From NCBI GenBank assembly GCA_016758965.1, contig JAEPRB010000235.1, positions 1 through 61,856 of the forward strand: 61,856 bases of DNA. The letters are read 5' to 3'. Position 1 is the first letter of the stretch; the number at the start of each line of letters is the position of its first letter. This document shows positions 11,286 through 24,254 of the stretch, in pieces. The notes below the pieces were generated by a model. It was given only the letters and a program-made list of their open reading frames with translations. It was not told where the DNA came from and did not search any database. Source of the stretch: Circinella minor (taxonomy: Eukaryota > Mucoromycota > Mucoromycetes > Mucorales > Lichtheimiaceae). Both the position numbers and the translations under genes were made by a program.

Positions 11286-14200
11286 AAAAACAGAGACCAC
11301 CTCTTCCAGCTACTACAACGCCAATAGGACAACAACATACAAAACGTGTTTATCCTGTAAATCCTGAAGTTTCTTCATTTACAAATCAAGGAACAACGAA
11401 TACAATAACAACACCATCCAATAATAATAATAGCAATAATAATAATAATAAACCATGGCCACATGGATTACCACCTACACAACAACCGACTCCTTCTACA
11501 CGTTCTGTTTCAGGTCCCGGTGTTGGATATACCCAAGGTCCATATACAAATACAAGTCAACAATTACCACCTGAATTACGTCCACCTCAACAACCTAGAC
11601 CACGTATTGATCCTGATCAAATGCCTGCCCCTGTTCAAGTACGAGAACAAGATCAAACACTTTTTGGTGATAAGTTTTTTGGTACAATCGAAAGAGATCG
11701 TGTTCCATTGGCTACTACTAATTATATTGGTTTAGATCAAGGTAAAAAGCAAAAACATAGGAAAGAGGGGAAGATAATATTCTATGAAAAAACAAAAAAA
11801 CATATATATATATATATATATTAATATATAAATGTATTTAGGAAATTGTAATCCACGTTTTATAAGATCTACTATGGATAAGATACCATTCAGTAAAGAA
11901 CTTGCTGATCAATCTAAATTACCCATGGGTTTAATTATTCAACCCTTGGCAAAGAATAAAAAAGAAGAAGTAGCCATTCAAGTAGTAGAAAATCAAGGAG
12001 GTGGTGAAGAAGAAGGTCCAGTACGTTGTTCTCGATGTCGTGCTTATATTAATCCATGGTGTACTTTTATTCAAGGTGGATCACGATTTATTTGTAATAT
12101 TTGTTCTCATTCAAATCAAGTACCCTCATGGTATTTTGCCAATCTGGATATGTCAGGAAGACGTATGGATGTAGATCAACGTCCTGAATTACGTTATGGT
12201 TCAGTGGAATTTAAAGTACCTTCAGATTATTATTCTCCCAATCGAAAACCAGCTCCTTTGAACTATGTTTTTGCTATTGATGTTTCAGCTCAAGCTGTTC
12301 GTAGTGGTATGTTGGAAGCATGTTGTCAAGCACTTAAACATACACTCTATGGGAATCATCTTGATGATACACATCGATTGACGGATGAAAATCGTATTGC
12401 ATTATTAACATTTGATAAAAGTGTTCAATTTTATAATTTATCGGTAAAAGTTTTTTTTTTTTTTTTGGGGGGGGGGTTGAGATTTCTACGTTTGTGTATG
12501 TAAAGATGTATTAAGATGAATTTTCTCTCTCTCCCTTTATTAGCCTGCATTAAGTCAAGCTCAAATGATGGTTGTGAGTGATATCAATGAAATGTTTTTA
12601 CCATTACAAGAAGGATTTTTAGTGAATCCAATGGAATCACAGTATGTTTTTTTTTTTTTTTTTTATGGTTTTATTTTGGATTAAACATTGGAAGGTTTTT
12701 TTTTACTAAAGTTTTGGTACATATTATAATTAGAGATATTATTGTTGAATTACTTGATAATCTTCCTTCTATGTTTAAAGATTCTGTTCGTCCAGAATCA
12801 GTATATACATCTGCTGTTCGAGGAGGTTTATTAGCATTGGTAAGCAACTAAAAATATATTATTTCTTTTGAATAGAGGTCTTCAAAAAGTTCTTAGAGAA
12901 AAGATCTAACAAAAAAAGATTTTTATTATTATAGCAAAATACAGGTGGTCAATTATTCGTATTTCAATCATGTTTACCAAGTTTTGGTAATGATGCCCTT
13001 CGATCAAGAGATGCCAAAACACTTTTTAATACAGACAAAGAAAAACAATTATTAAATCCACACAATGATGCTTATAAAGAACTTGGAAATGAATGTGTCA
13101 AGAATGCAGTCTGTGTTCATACTTGGGTTTTTCCAACGGAATTTATTGATCTTGCTACATTGGGTGTTATTAGTAATGTAACAGGAGGTGATTTACGTTA
13201 TTATCCTGGATTTAATCAAGTTCATGATTCTTTCAAGATTGCATATCAATTAAATCATGATGTTCATCGTGAAACGGGTTATGATGGTGTTATGCGTGTT
13301 CGATGTTCTGATGGTAAATTTTTTTTTTTTATAATTTTATTAACAGAAAAAGAAAGGCTTTACTTAAAAAAAAAAACTTCTTTACTTCAAAAAAAAATAG
13401 GTCTTCAAGTGATTGATCATTATGGAAATTGTCATATGAGTACATATACAGATATGGATTTAGCAGGAATTGATCAAGATAAAGCATTTGCAGCCGTTTT
13501 AAAACATGATAGTAAATTAGATATTTCAAAAGGAGTTAATTTTCAAGCAGCATTATTATATACAACACGTTCTGGTGAACGACGTGTACGTGTGCATAAT
13601 TTGAATTTAGCTGTAACCAATCAAATTGCAGATGTATTTCGTGCTGGTGATGAAGATACTGCTATTAGTATCATTGTACGCAAAGGTAATATTATTTTAT
13701 ATAAGGAAAAAGAAAAACAATGGAACCAATTTGAATATGAAGCTTACACTATGAATGATTCATTATTATTTTTAGCTATATTTGATTCCTATCATAAAAC
13801 AAGACGAGATATTCATGCAAAATTGACAGAAGAATGTGTTAATATTCTTACAGCTTATAGAACGAATTGTGCAGCATCTACATCGGCGGGTCAATTAATT
13901 TTACCTGAAGCATTTAAATTATTACCTGTTTATGCTCATGGTGCTATGCGATCTCATGCTTTACGTGGTGGTAAGTTTATATATATATATATATTTAAAC
14001 AATACGTATTAACTACTAATGAATAATATATATATATATAGTGGGAGCAGATATAAATATTGATGCAAGAATAGCTGGTATGAAAGCATTAAATAGTATG
14101 AGTGTTTATGAATTTGTTTTATCTCTCTATCCACGTATGTTTGCTGTACATCAATTAACAGGAGAAGATGGTGTTGCCAACTTGAAAGGTGAAGTTAAAT

Positions 14201-14789
14201 TACCACCTATGATTCGTACATCTTATGAACGTTTAGATTCTAAAGGTGCTTATTTACTTGGTAAGTGTTTTTTTTAAAAAAAAAACAAATGGCAGATTTC
14301 TTTTTCATTTTAGGATCAATCACTAACAAATGAAAACAACATTTAGATACTGGTTCTGATCTTTATTTCTGGATTGGAAATAAAATTTCTAATGAATTTA
14401 TACAACAAGTATTTGGTGTAGAACGTTTAGATCAAATTAATCCTAACATGGTAAACTTATAAATAATGTATCTCTCTCTCTCTCTCTCTCTCTCTAAATC
14501 TTTATCTTAATGAAAAATCAAAAATACTTTTTATATATAATAGACAACTTTACCTATTTTGGATAATTCATTATCAGAAAGAATTCATGATATTTCAAGA
14601 CAATTACAATCTGAAAGAACAAGATGTTTACAATTACGTATTGTAAGACAAGAAATGGATCCTATTGAATTTTTATTTTCTACATGGATGACTGAAGATC
14701 GTAATGCAGAAGTACAAACGTATGTAGATTATATGTGTGTTCTTCATCGTAAAATACAAGATGAAATGAAAAAGAATAGTAATTATTAA
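10629..14789 (+). CDS. SEC24: SEC24, COPII coat cargo-binding subunit
   Basis: Twelve exons: 10629-10767, 10878-11185, 11294-11741, 11842-12443, 12544-12641, 12734-12839, 12935-13313, 13401-13685, 13776-13970, 14042-14260, 14347-14450, 14544-14789. All junctions keep phase and give 1042 residues. The N-terminal third is Pro/Gln-rich and disordered. Near residue 361 is the zinc finger (CSRC ... CNIC), followed by the trunk domain (NYVFAIDVSAQAVRSG), the beta-sandwich and helical regions (CVNILTAYRTNC) and a gelsolin-like end (DLYFWIGNKIS). Sec24 forms the inner COPII coat with Sec23 and selects cargo at ER exit sites. The intron at 13686-13775 is 90 bases long and has no stop, so retention would insert 30 residues. 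Length and domain order fit the family. Confidence 0.95.
11249..11282. repeat. (AT)n microsatellite in a SEC24 intron
   Basis: About 17 AT dinucleotides lie just before the acceptor of SEC24 intron 2. Similar short (AT)n or (CT)n runs occur in several other introns of this gene, for example the (CT)n at about 14470-14494. Confidence 0.8.
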
Positions 14790-15027
14790 TAATAATAAAA
14801 AAAAAATTGAATAAAAAATGTAATAATGAAATAAGCATTTTAACTTAACCCCCCCTCCTCCATTGGATTGGGATGTATCAATACAAATGAAATAATGCAG
14901 CCTAGCGGTTGTCAAATCAAGCTTAAATTCCCGCTCATAACTGTTTTTAGAAATAAAATTTTATTTTTATTTTTTTTTTAACTTTTTTATTTTTTTTTTT
15001 CTTTCAGTAACAAAACCAAAATAAATA

Positions 15028-15425
15028 ATGGCACGCAGTTTAAGATCACAAGGCAAAAAGAGATTTCGAGGTAAATCTATATAAAATAGAGTTTGTTTAT
15101 TCAATCAAGTTAAAAAAAAAACATTAACACTATCTATCTATTTTTTTTTGTCATATATATAGCTATTAAGCGAGAAAATGTATTTAAACCAGTTGAAGAT
15201 GCCCGACTTGCACGATTAGCAGAAGCACAAGCAAAAGCAGCAGAAAAACCTAAAATTGGAAATCATATGGAAGAAGAAAAAACAGACACCATGTCCATGG
15301 ATACAACTGATGAAACTAAAAAGATTTCAACGAGTGGTGCACGTAATAAAAAAGTAGCTCGTAAATTAGCTAAAAAGAAAGTCAAAAAAGCCAATAAGCC
15401 AAAGTCATTAAAGAAACTTTTGTAG
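15028..15425 (+). CDS. LLPH: LLPH/DUF2423 small basic nucleolar-type protein
   Basis: Two exons, 15028-15070 and 15163-15425, give 101 residues. The N-terminus MARSLRSQGKKRFR, followed by AIKRENVFKPVEDARLARL, is the signature of the DUF2423/UPF0642 family (yeast YBL028C, animal LLPH), which are nucleolar proteins tied to large ribosomal subunit assembly. The C-terminus is Lys/Ala-rich (KKVARKLAKKKVKKANKPK), as expected for RNA binding and nuclear import. A Met/Asp/Thr-rich acidic stretch separates the two parts. It lies about 240 bases after SEC24 on the same strand and 365 bases before pICln. Confidence 0.88.
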
Positions 15426-15789
15426 AAAGAAAATTTTTCCCTACTTAATAGCATTTTGACATTTTTTTTTTTTTTTAAAAAAAAAAACAAAACAAAACAA
15501 CCAACCAACATGAATCTTTAAACATCATCGTCCACATCCCCCATTTTAGTACATAATTCTTTTTCAATCTTTTTTTTTTTAAAAATCTTTATAATTTGCA
15601 TTTTATCCCCCTCTTTTTTTAATATTTTTATCATTTATTAAATTTTTTTTTGGCCTCATATGTATTAAGCCCAGAATGCTTTTCAGGCGGTGTTTTTTTT
15701 TTTTTTTTTTTTTTTTTGGTTTAAAAGGGAATTTTTATTCAAATGGTTATAAGGGGAACCCGCGCGTTTATTTCTTTCCCATTCCTAAA

Positions 15790-16655
15790 ATGACAGTAAC
15801 TTTACTTAATTCACCACCTGATCTTTCTGATCAAAATGTACGACATACACAACGTAATGTCGATTTACAAATTTTACCTCCATTATCAGGTGTTGAAGGA
15901 ACTATTCAAGGTGAATTAAACGTTTGTGAAAGGTAAAAAAAAAAATATATATATATATATAATTTTTGAGAAAAAAAGAACTTTTTTTTTTTTTTTTTGT
16001 GAAAGTTTTTTTTTTTTTTTTTCCCTTCCAACCATGAAAAGAAATCATTAAATTCACCTTCTTTTTTTTTTTAATTTTTATTAGTCAAGTTTATTTTTAT
16101 TCAACATTAGCTGGTTCAGGTATTGCAGTAGAATATCCAGATATTATTATTCATGCTATTTCACGTCAAGAAGGCCGACCTAGTATTTATTGTCAACTTG
16201 AACAAGGTCGATTTTTTCCAAATCAACAATTACCTGAAGATGAAGAAGATAGTGTAACAGAACTTAAATTTATGCCACAAGATCCTGGTTCTTGTAAGTT
16301 TTTGTAAAAAAAAAGGGGGGGGGGAAGGGAAGGAAAAGGGAAAGGAAGGCAGAGAGAGAGAGGATGGATGATTTATATATTACTTTTAATTTTATTATTA
16401 TTAGTGGAAGCCATTTATATGGCCATGTCAACATGTGCAGCACTTCATCCAGATGAAGATTTTTTAGCTGAACAAAAAGCATTAGAAGAAGAAAATGATT
16501 TTTTTGCTGATCCAAGTGATGAAAATGAATTAAATGATATACAACAAGCTGCATTACGTCATTTAGAATCCGTATTTGTTCCACCTCCTCAACAACAACA
16601 ACAACAAGATGATGAAAAAGAAGAACAACAACAACCTAATGGAACCACAAAATGA
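15790..16655 (+). CDS. CLNS1A: pICln, methylosome chaperone for Sm proteins
   Basis: Three exons, 15790-15932, 16085-16293 and 16405-16655, give 200 residues. The pleckstrin-like core matches pICln/Voldacs: EGTIQGELNVCESQVYFYST, then GIAVEYPDIIIHAISR, then VTELKFMPQD, ending in an acidic segment and AIYMAMSTCAALHPDEDF. pICln binds Sm proteins with PRMT5 and delivers them for snRNP assembly. The tail is Gln-rich and hydrophilic. The upstream ATG at 15676 opens a frame that only encodes a poly-Phe run, so the start at 15790 (MTVTLLNSPP) was chosen. The gene ends 40 bases from the 3' end of the convergent Tps2-like gene. Confidence 0.9.
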
Positions 16656-16694
16656 AAATAAAAAATTATGTACAAAAAAATAAAAAAAAAAGAA

Positions 16695-19600
16695 CTACTT
16701 TATTATTTTATTTTTTTTATCATCAGTAGTAGTAGTAGTAGTAGTAGTAGCCATTTGTCCTAATACATGTATTAAATCATGACTTGTTTTAACATGCCAA
16801 TTAGCCATTGTTTTCTTTTCTGCTGGTCCAACAGTAATAGAATATAATGAATTTGTATGAGCTAATCTTGCTGTACTTAAGGTTCTAAACATATCTTCAT
16901 CTGTCTTGTCATCACCAGCACATATTATAAAATCTGCATTGGCATGTTGTGCTAAAATACGTTTTACTATTTCACCTTTGTTGATAGATGCAGGTCTTAC
17001 TTCAATATTCTTTTTACCAATAAGAATTTCAATAGGTAATTTAGATACAAGAGCATTTTCTAAATGATTTTGACATTCTTTGGCTTGAAAAGCACTATAA
17101 AGAAGAAGTACGTAATTTTTTTTTTTTTTTAGTTTTTCAAAATGATATATATAAACATAATAATAGTAAACTAACCCATATTCTGCATCAGCCATACGAT
17201 AATGCCAAGTAATAGATGATTTCTTGAATTCAATAAAACTACCTTGTGTTCTTTCAGTATAATATTCAAAAATTTCAGTGACATCCTGTTTCCAATTCAT
17301 ATTCACATCATCCAACATATTGGTCCATTGAATTGCATTGGCAGGTTTTAAGAAACATCCATGTTCTGCACTTAAACCAATATTATTAATTGTACTACCA
17401 AGCCAATCATCTAATGTTTGTTGATCTCGTCCTGAGATAACCCAAACTTCATTTTGTGGATCGTCACACAAAGTTTGTAAATAATTTAACATTTCTTTAG
17501 AAGGTCGAGCATCGGATGGTACTGATACAATAGGTGTTAATGTTCCCTAAAAGAATATATATATTATTATTTTTTAATTTGAAAAAAAATAATAATAATC
17601 TAACTTTAATAACTTACATCATAATCAAAGAACATGAGTCTTTTTTTAGATTTTGTAAAAGTATCTAATAATACATTCAAGTCAAGAGCAGGTGTAGCAT
17701 GCGATTGTAATGATCTTTTTTCAGTACTACTAACAAGTTGTTTAACAAAGGATTGAGCCCAAAAACTTGCTGTATGTGCTGTGACATGATTATATAATTG
17801 CTATAGCATATCAATAAGTTAGGCATTTGAGGAAAAGAAAAAAAAAAGGTTCGATTCTATTACATCTTTTTCATAAAATAAAATAAAAAAAAAAAACTTA
17901 CCATATGACGCGTCAATTTTTCTTCTGGTGTCATCACAAGTGCTTCCTTAATTGCCTTGGCAACACCCACTGAATCCCATGGATTGACCATTAATGCAGC
18001 ACTTAATGATCCAGCCGTTCCAGTAAACTCAGATAAAATCAATGGACTATGACGTTCTTCATGTTGACAAATAATAAATTCAAAAGAGGTTGTATTCATA
18101 CCATCACGTACACTTGTAATTAATCCAACATCGGCTGCTGATAACAAAGCATAATATTCATCACGATCAATATCTTGATGATAATGATGAACAGGTGTAA
18201 ATTCAAGTGAACCATACATTCCATTAATTTGACTGACTAATTCAGATACTTTTGTTTCCAATGCTCTATAATTCCCACTGGTCGTAGGTGTGGTCACTTG
18301 AATTAATACGACTTGATTACGCCATTCAGGATAATCATGTAAAAATTGTTCAAAGGCACGTAATTTTTGTAAAACACCTTTGGTTTGATCCAATTTATCC
18401 CGACCAATAATAATTTTTTTATCAGTATACATGGATCGAATGGCATCCATTTTGGGTTGAACACCGGGTTGTTTTCGGAATCGATTGACCCGATCAATAT
18501 CAATGCCGATAGGAAAAGTACCTACAGAGACTTGATGTGCATTGGCATTGACACCTACTAATGTACTTTCATATCCGAGAACACGTGTACATGATGATAT
18601 AAAATGACGTGCATAAGAATAAGTCTATCATAAATATATATATATTTTTTTTATTTGAGTAAATTTTGGTTTCATGTAACATATATACGTATATAAAATT
18701 GGGTGTGCCTTTTTTTTTTTTTAACTTTGGTTGGAGAGATGTAAGTAGTACAAACTACTACATCTTTTTTTTTTTTTTTTTTTTTTTTACCTGAAATCCT
18801 ACCAGATCGGCACTCGCCATTCCTTTTAAAATTTCATTTCGTGCTATATTGATGGGAAGAGAGAGAGAAAAAAAAATTACAATCAGAATGAATATCATCC
18901 CCCCCCGTGCATAAATTTTTTTTTTTCTTTTTTTTTTTTTTACCTGCTAAACAACGGAAAATCTCTGAACTTGGAAATGTTGCATGGATAAAAATACCGA
19001 TAGCGGCATCTGGTATTTGTGCACGAACCATCTCTGGAACCAATAGGAGATGATAATCCTGAATGCAAACTGCAAAAAAAAAAAAAAAAAAAAAAATTAT
19101 TATCATTGTATATAATTCCCCTCTTCCAAAAAAAAACTTACTGATATCGCCTTTTTTATAATGTGAAATAATTGTATTTGCAAATTGTTGATTGACTGTT
19201 ACATAATCTTCCCAATATTGTTTTTCATTTCTTCCATCCGTAGCATTTGTCCATACTAAATAATGAAACAATGGCCAAAGAACTATGTAAAAAAAAAAAA
19301 AAAAAAAAGAAAAAAGCGGGAAAAATCCAAATCATTATTAATTTTTTTTTTCATCTCCTTTTTATATATATATATTTACCTTCTTTACAATATCCATCAT
19401 AATGACCATTCGATACCTTATCATCTAAAAAGATAGGTACAATTCTTCCTGTTTCCCATAATAATCCTTCTAATTTTTGTTTATCCTTTAATTCAATCGA
19501 TTCTGAAGAAATGGTTGTCTTTGTAGTAGTAGTAGTAGTATTATTATTGCCATTATTATTATTGTTGTTGTGTTTAGAATGAGAATGAGAAACACGAATA

Positions 19601-20166
19601 GGACCTGTCCAACCAATATGAATTGTTTCCCAATGTTGACTTAAACTTTGTAAACCAGCATATAATGCACCATGACCACGACCTTGAACGACAGTCCAAT
19701 CAGCTGCATGAAATTTAACACGTAAAGTACCTTGACGTCGATGATGACGTGCTAATTTAGAAATAGGTGCTCCTGATGGATAAGAAGTGGTAGACGTAGT
19801 AGTAGAAGAAGAAGATCTTTTTTGATAAGCATGTTGATGCATTTTTTTAAATAAATCAATACTTTCACGTTCTTCTTCATCTGTGGTGGATTCAAAGGAT
19901 GAATTATAAGGTGAATAAGGTGGCGTAGGTGGATTATTTTTTGTTGTTTGTTCAATTGAAGAGAGTTGTTTTTCTTCATCTTGTTGTTGTTGTTGGGTAT
20001 GTGTATCATAATTATCAATAGATGTCATGGTAGGGGGTGAACGAATTATATTATAAGGTATTTGATGAGTGACATTAATAATACGACCTGGTATACTAGG
20101 TAAATGACCTGATAATGGTAAATATTGAGCCACATTTTCTGCTGTTAATAAATCATTGAATGTCAT
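16695..20166 (-). CDS. TPS2: Tps2-type trehalose-6-phosphate synthase/phosphatase
   Basis: Eight exons (high to low coordinate): 20166-19380, 19282-19142, 19069-18944, 18843-18791, 18624-17902, 17800-17618, 17546-17176, 17094-16695, giving 927 residues in phase. The N-terminus is a low-complexity Ser/Thr/Gln/Asn linker region. A GT20 glycosyltransferase domain follows: WPLFHYLVWTNATDG, QDYHLLLVPEMVR, HATFPSSEIFRCL, DKLDQTKGVLQKL, SVRDGMN. The C-terminal HAD phosphatase has DYDGT (nucleophile Asp669; the motif is split by an intron), SGRD and GDDKTDEDMF (about 857). The phosphatase makes trehalose from trehalose-6-phosphate. In Tps2-type proteins the synthase half is often inactive, so synthase activity here is uncertain. 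It ends in a Thr run encoded by an ACT/ACA microsatellite. Confidence 0.94.
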
Positions 20167-20551
20167 GATGTTGTATATCAGTTCTTATATGAGGGAGGGT
20201 AGGTTTTGTAGTGGGATTTGCCTGAAAGGTAGGTGTGTGTATATATGAAAAAGCCAAATAATGAAAAATAAAAAAGTGATGATAAAGAGAAGAAATATAT
20301 ATATATATATATAAAGGGAGGAGGAGGAGGAGGAAGTGTTGCTTTGTTATATAAAAAATCGAACCAGGTGAAATTTCGATGGTCTTCTCTTTTTTTTTTT
20401 TTATCGTTCCTTCTTTTTTCTCTTCTTTTATAAGGATCAGAAAAAGAAGGAAAAAAAAAAAGATTCCCTTCTTTTTTTTTATTATTATTATTATTTTATC
20501 TCCCGAACAACGGGAAGATGTTGACCTCATTGAACCTTTTTTTTTTTCTGT

Positions 20552-20573
20552 CGGACAAAATTAGTTTTGTCCG
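20552..20573. promoter_or_regulatory. Perfect 9-bp inverted repeat upstream of the TPS2-like gene
   Basis: CGGACAAAA and TTTTGTCCG are separated by TTAG, about 390 bases upstream of the Tps2-like start codon. A G-run containing AAGGGG follows at 20580-20595. AGGGG is the yeast stress-response core, and trehalose genes are stress-induced in yeast. The palindrome could be a dimeric factor site. Both roles are inference. Confidence 0.35.
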
Positions 20574-21035
20574 GGAGGGAGGAAGGGGGGGGGGCACCAA
20601 GAAGAAGAAAAGAAGGTATGTATTACCTCTCGTGTAAAAGTTATGAATATTTACGTGTTGGATGAATTATATAAATATAATATTAAATTCAATTATATAA
20701 CAAATTATTATTATCCGTTTGATTTAATTATTTTTTTTTATCTGAACAAGAAACGGAACAAGTACCTTTTTTTGTGAATAAAAAAAAAAAAACTCAGGAA
20801 CATTTTTTTTTTTTGCACCTCCCCCCCCTCATTGTAGATATATAATGCGCGTGACAATTTAAAGATGAATAGGATCATGTGGCAAATTACTTGCTGTTAT
20901 TGGTAACAAAGGAGGAGTCAAAAAAAAAGAAAAAGAAAGTTATATCTTTTCCGAAAAAGAACATAAAACCTTGTATTCCCTTATCTTTGTTGTACTATAG
21001 TTTATACATCTTTATATTCCTGTCAACTTTTGCGG

Positions 21036-21109
<74 letters not shown>

Positions 21110-21292
21110 TTCTCAACAATACCAAGTATGGCATATCGATCTTTTCCCACCCATCCTTTTAAGCTCATTTTATTTTTCCTTATCACAGGATTTTCTTGTT
21201 CCCGTGCCAAAAATAACAAAGGACCAGATCAAAAAAAAATAAAAAATAAAAAATTATATAGTTATTATTATTATGGATGTTTTTTTTTTTTT
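20574..21292. other. Intergenic low-complexity region
   Basis: Holds poly-A, poly-T, a C-run at about 20821 and the long CT tract at 21039-21102. Open frames across it are dinucleotide artefacts. No gene seen. Confidence 0.6.
21039..21102. repeat. (CT)n microsatellite
   Basis: About 32 uninterrupted CT dinucleotides, the longest perfect dinucleotide run in the window. It lies between the Tps2-like promoter and the 3' end of the next gene. It is likely variable in length between strains. Confidence 0.95.
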
Positions 21293-22325
21293 TTAATTAT
21301 ATTTATAAAATAATGAAAAAGAGGATGGTTTTTTCATTCCTAATGTTGTTGTTGTTGTCATGGTGGGTAATAATGTACTAGTTGCTGTGGTAATCACCAT
21401 GACATTATTATTATCATTTCCACAAAATCGATTATTACGAAATAAACCTATTGCAAGTGGATGGTGTCTTTTATGTTGTAATTGTTGATTCTTTTTATCA
21501 TTACGACGATTTTGTTGTTGTTGTTGTTGATAGTAATAGGCGTTATTATTATTATTATCTTGTACTATCAACAAAGGTCCTCTTGGAATAGTAAAGTTTG
21601 TATTACTATTATTATTATAGTTAAACGGGTTGTTAGAATGATGATCACTAGGATGATTATCATTATATATAAAATAATAAGATAATAAATTTTCTTCTTG
21701 TTGTCTTTTTTGTTTTTGTGATAGTAAATATGAATGATCTACATTTCCAACTAAACAAATTACAAGATTTATTTATTAATTATTTATGTGTGTGTCTTAC
21801 CAAAAAAAAAAAAAAAGTATAATACTTACTTGAACCATACGTAGTAGATGATTTTTTAGCTTGTTTAACCATTACCATTCTGATTTGATTATTTGTGTTT
21901 TTTTTCAAAGACGAGGGAGATGCTAATATTAATCTACTTTCATCTTCATTTTCATCCTCTTTTATATCAATCTCTTTTTCTGATAATGACATCCTTAACA
22001 AGGGAGTCGTTTCCATCTTGGCCGTTGTTGTTGATATTGTTTTTATTGCAAGTAAAGGTGAATTTTCATCTTCAATGGGTTGTTTTTGTTGTTGCTCTTC
22101 TTCATCTTCTTGTTTATCATTCTTAAAAATGGCATTTTTATAATAAGATAAAAAAAGAAAACGATCTTGTAACCAAGAATTCTTTTTGATTGTTCTTCTT
22201 GTTCTTGTTAACCATTTCCATTTCGTTGTTACCATCATAAAAATAATTGTTAATATTGTAATGAATACAACAAAACATTTTGTACGATGTTGTTGTTTTA
22301 ATAACCATTCAAAATAATAATACAT
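21293..22325 (-). CDS. Asn/Gln-rich single-pass membrane protein, unknown
   Basis: Two exons, 22325-21830 and 21750-21293, join in frame to 317 residues. Near the N-terminus is one hydrophobic segment (CFVVFITILTIIFMMV), preceded by basic residues and followed by WKWLTRTRRTIKK, which suggests a signal anchor. The middle is acidic (EDEEEQQQ) with two SPLLA/TPLLR-like repeats. The C-terminal half is rich in Asn, Gln, His and Thr from AAT/CAA tracts and ends KYN. No family recognised. The donor GTAAGTATT and acceptor TTTAG are canonical, and both exons are open throughout, which supports a real gene. The low-complexity half may be poorly conserved. Confidence 0.6.
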
Positions 22326-24254
22326 CTTGATAAAATGTATATTTTGTTATATTTGATAAAGAAAAAAAAACGTTTTGTTGAAAGACGAGAGAACAACAAA
22401 AAAAAAAAAAAACTAGAAACAAAAACGTTTTCTTGGGGAGGCAAAATACTTTTAAAGTTAAAAAAAAAAAAAAAGTAGTATTAGGAGAAATTGTTGGAGA
22501 AGAAGGAGAAGTGTTTAAAGAGTTTTATATAATCCTGTTACGTACTATGGAGAACACTTTGCAAAAACTTGGCCATGTTTTTATACATAGAAAAACCTTT
22601 TTTTTTTTTTGTTTCTTTGGCGTTTTCCTGGATTTTTTTTTTTTTTTTGCTCCATAACAAGGAACAATGTATTCGGATGATATACTATTCTAAAACCAAG
22701 ATGAATATGTAGACTTTGATAGATGAAAAAAAAAACCAATAGAGATCTACATATTAGTCAGATAACTTTCACCTCTCCTAAATACACTCATGTTCTTTTC
22801 GTATACAAATATAAATGTAAACCATTATTAGTACTTATTATTTATATAAATATTACTGACTTACATAAGACCACATTTGTATATAAATGACAAAGTTATC
22901 GTAGGGGGAGAGGGAGGGAGGCTGAGAAGGAGAGTGAGTCGAGAACAAAGTATAAAGAATTGACATTCAAAAAAAAAAGATGAAAAGACATTAATTTCTA
23001 TTAGATACATAGATAAAAGTCATTTTATGGAATATCCATTATTCCAGGAGGAATAATAGTTAGGTGGTAAACTACCAATAGGGGAAAAAATGATGTTTTT
23101 GTTGTTGTGGATCATTTTTATTGAATCATTGATGGACGCCACTTTGGTTGATAACTCTATATAAGAAAAACGTACGTAGTCTACAAATATCTAATCGCTC
23201 AACACAATTTATTTAAAAAAAAAAAATTCCATGTAATACATGTTGTATGTAAATAAAAGTATAACGGTTTTATCATGTCAAATATTATTCATACATATTT
23301 TTATATTTATCTATCACTAAAAAAAAAAAGATATCAGTTGAGAATGAAATACAATTTTGAGTTGTGATCGATCAACAAAAAAAAAAAAAGCCAAATACTA
23401 TAGCACACTCTCAATGCTTTATGAATAACAATCCATATATTATGTTCTACATGTTAATTTTTATGGTACGTATCATCCATTATTAAATTATTATTAAGTA
23501 AATTTATAATTTGCTTTGTTTTTTTTTTTTTTTTTGTAAAATATATATATATGAAAGATAAAAAAGAAATCCACTTTTTTGATTTTTTGATTTTTACCTA
23601 TTATTATTTTACGCCTCTTTTTTTTATTATTCTCCCTAATAGCTCTACTAGCCCCCCCCCCTCCTTCTCCTCCTCCCCACACATATTTAGTTTAGGGATG
23701 TCTGTTCTCATCAATTTACAATTAATAGCGAACTAAATTCTATGTCAGACTTCTTGAGCCGATTAACCTTTTAATTTGAGAGTCTGTTGAGAGGTTCGGC
23801 ACACTATAACCCTTCCATATCCACTTTTAAAATATAATTGAACCCATTATTCATCCTTTCCTCAAGAAGAACTCTATTCACCATAAAATCCTTGCTGAAG
23901 ATTAAGTGCCTTTTTAAAAAAAATTAAATATAAAGTCGTATGTTTCTCATATACAAGCAAGTTGTTGGCGTTGTTCATATAGACAACTTTTTTTTTTTTT
24001 TTTTTACAAATGATAAAATTAGAATGATAAAATAAAGTAGTAACAGCAATTTTTTTTAAGGAGACCTGAAAGAAAAAAAAAAGCAATATGAACGGTACCA
24101 TCTTAGCTGAGTGAATTGCTTTTTTTTTTTTTTTTTGTCTTACTCAACAACCGACTAAGTAGCCGGTCAATTGCGTTATTATGTGAAGCTCATCAGTTAT
24201 CAAGAACTGAAAAACTGGGTACCATTCGGATGTAATTTTTTTTTTACAATTTGA
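22326..24254. other. Gene-free AT-rich region
   Basis: Homopolymer-rich DNA upstream of the N-rich protein gene and before the duplicated block. Open frames are below about 80 codons and low-complexity. No gene, RNA or repeat family identified. Confidence 0.55.

Noticed and set aside
13686..13775. Treating this SEC24 stretch as coding
   Set aside because: It has GT-AG ends and its removal restores the family sequence; its openness is noted as a finding instead.
17831..17865. GGTTCGATTC as a tRNA T loop
   Set aside because: It lies in an intron of the trehalose gene, with no cloverleaf around it.
20879..21313. 144-codon open frame through the CT repeat
   Set aside because: Mostly Leu-Ser from the dinucleotide tract plus homopolymers; no start context, homology or splice evidence.
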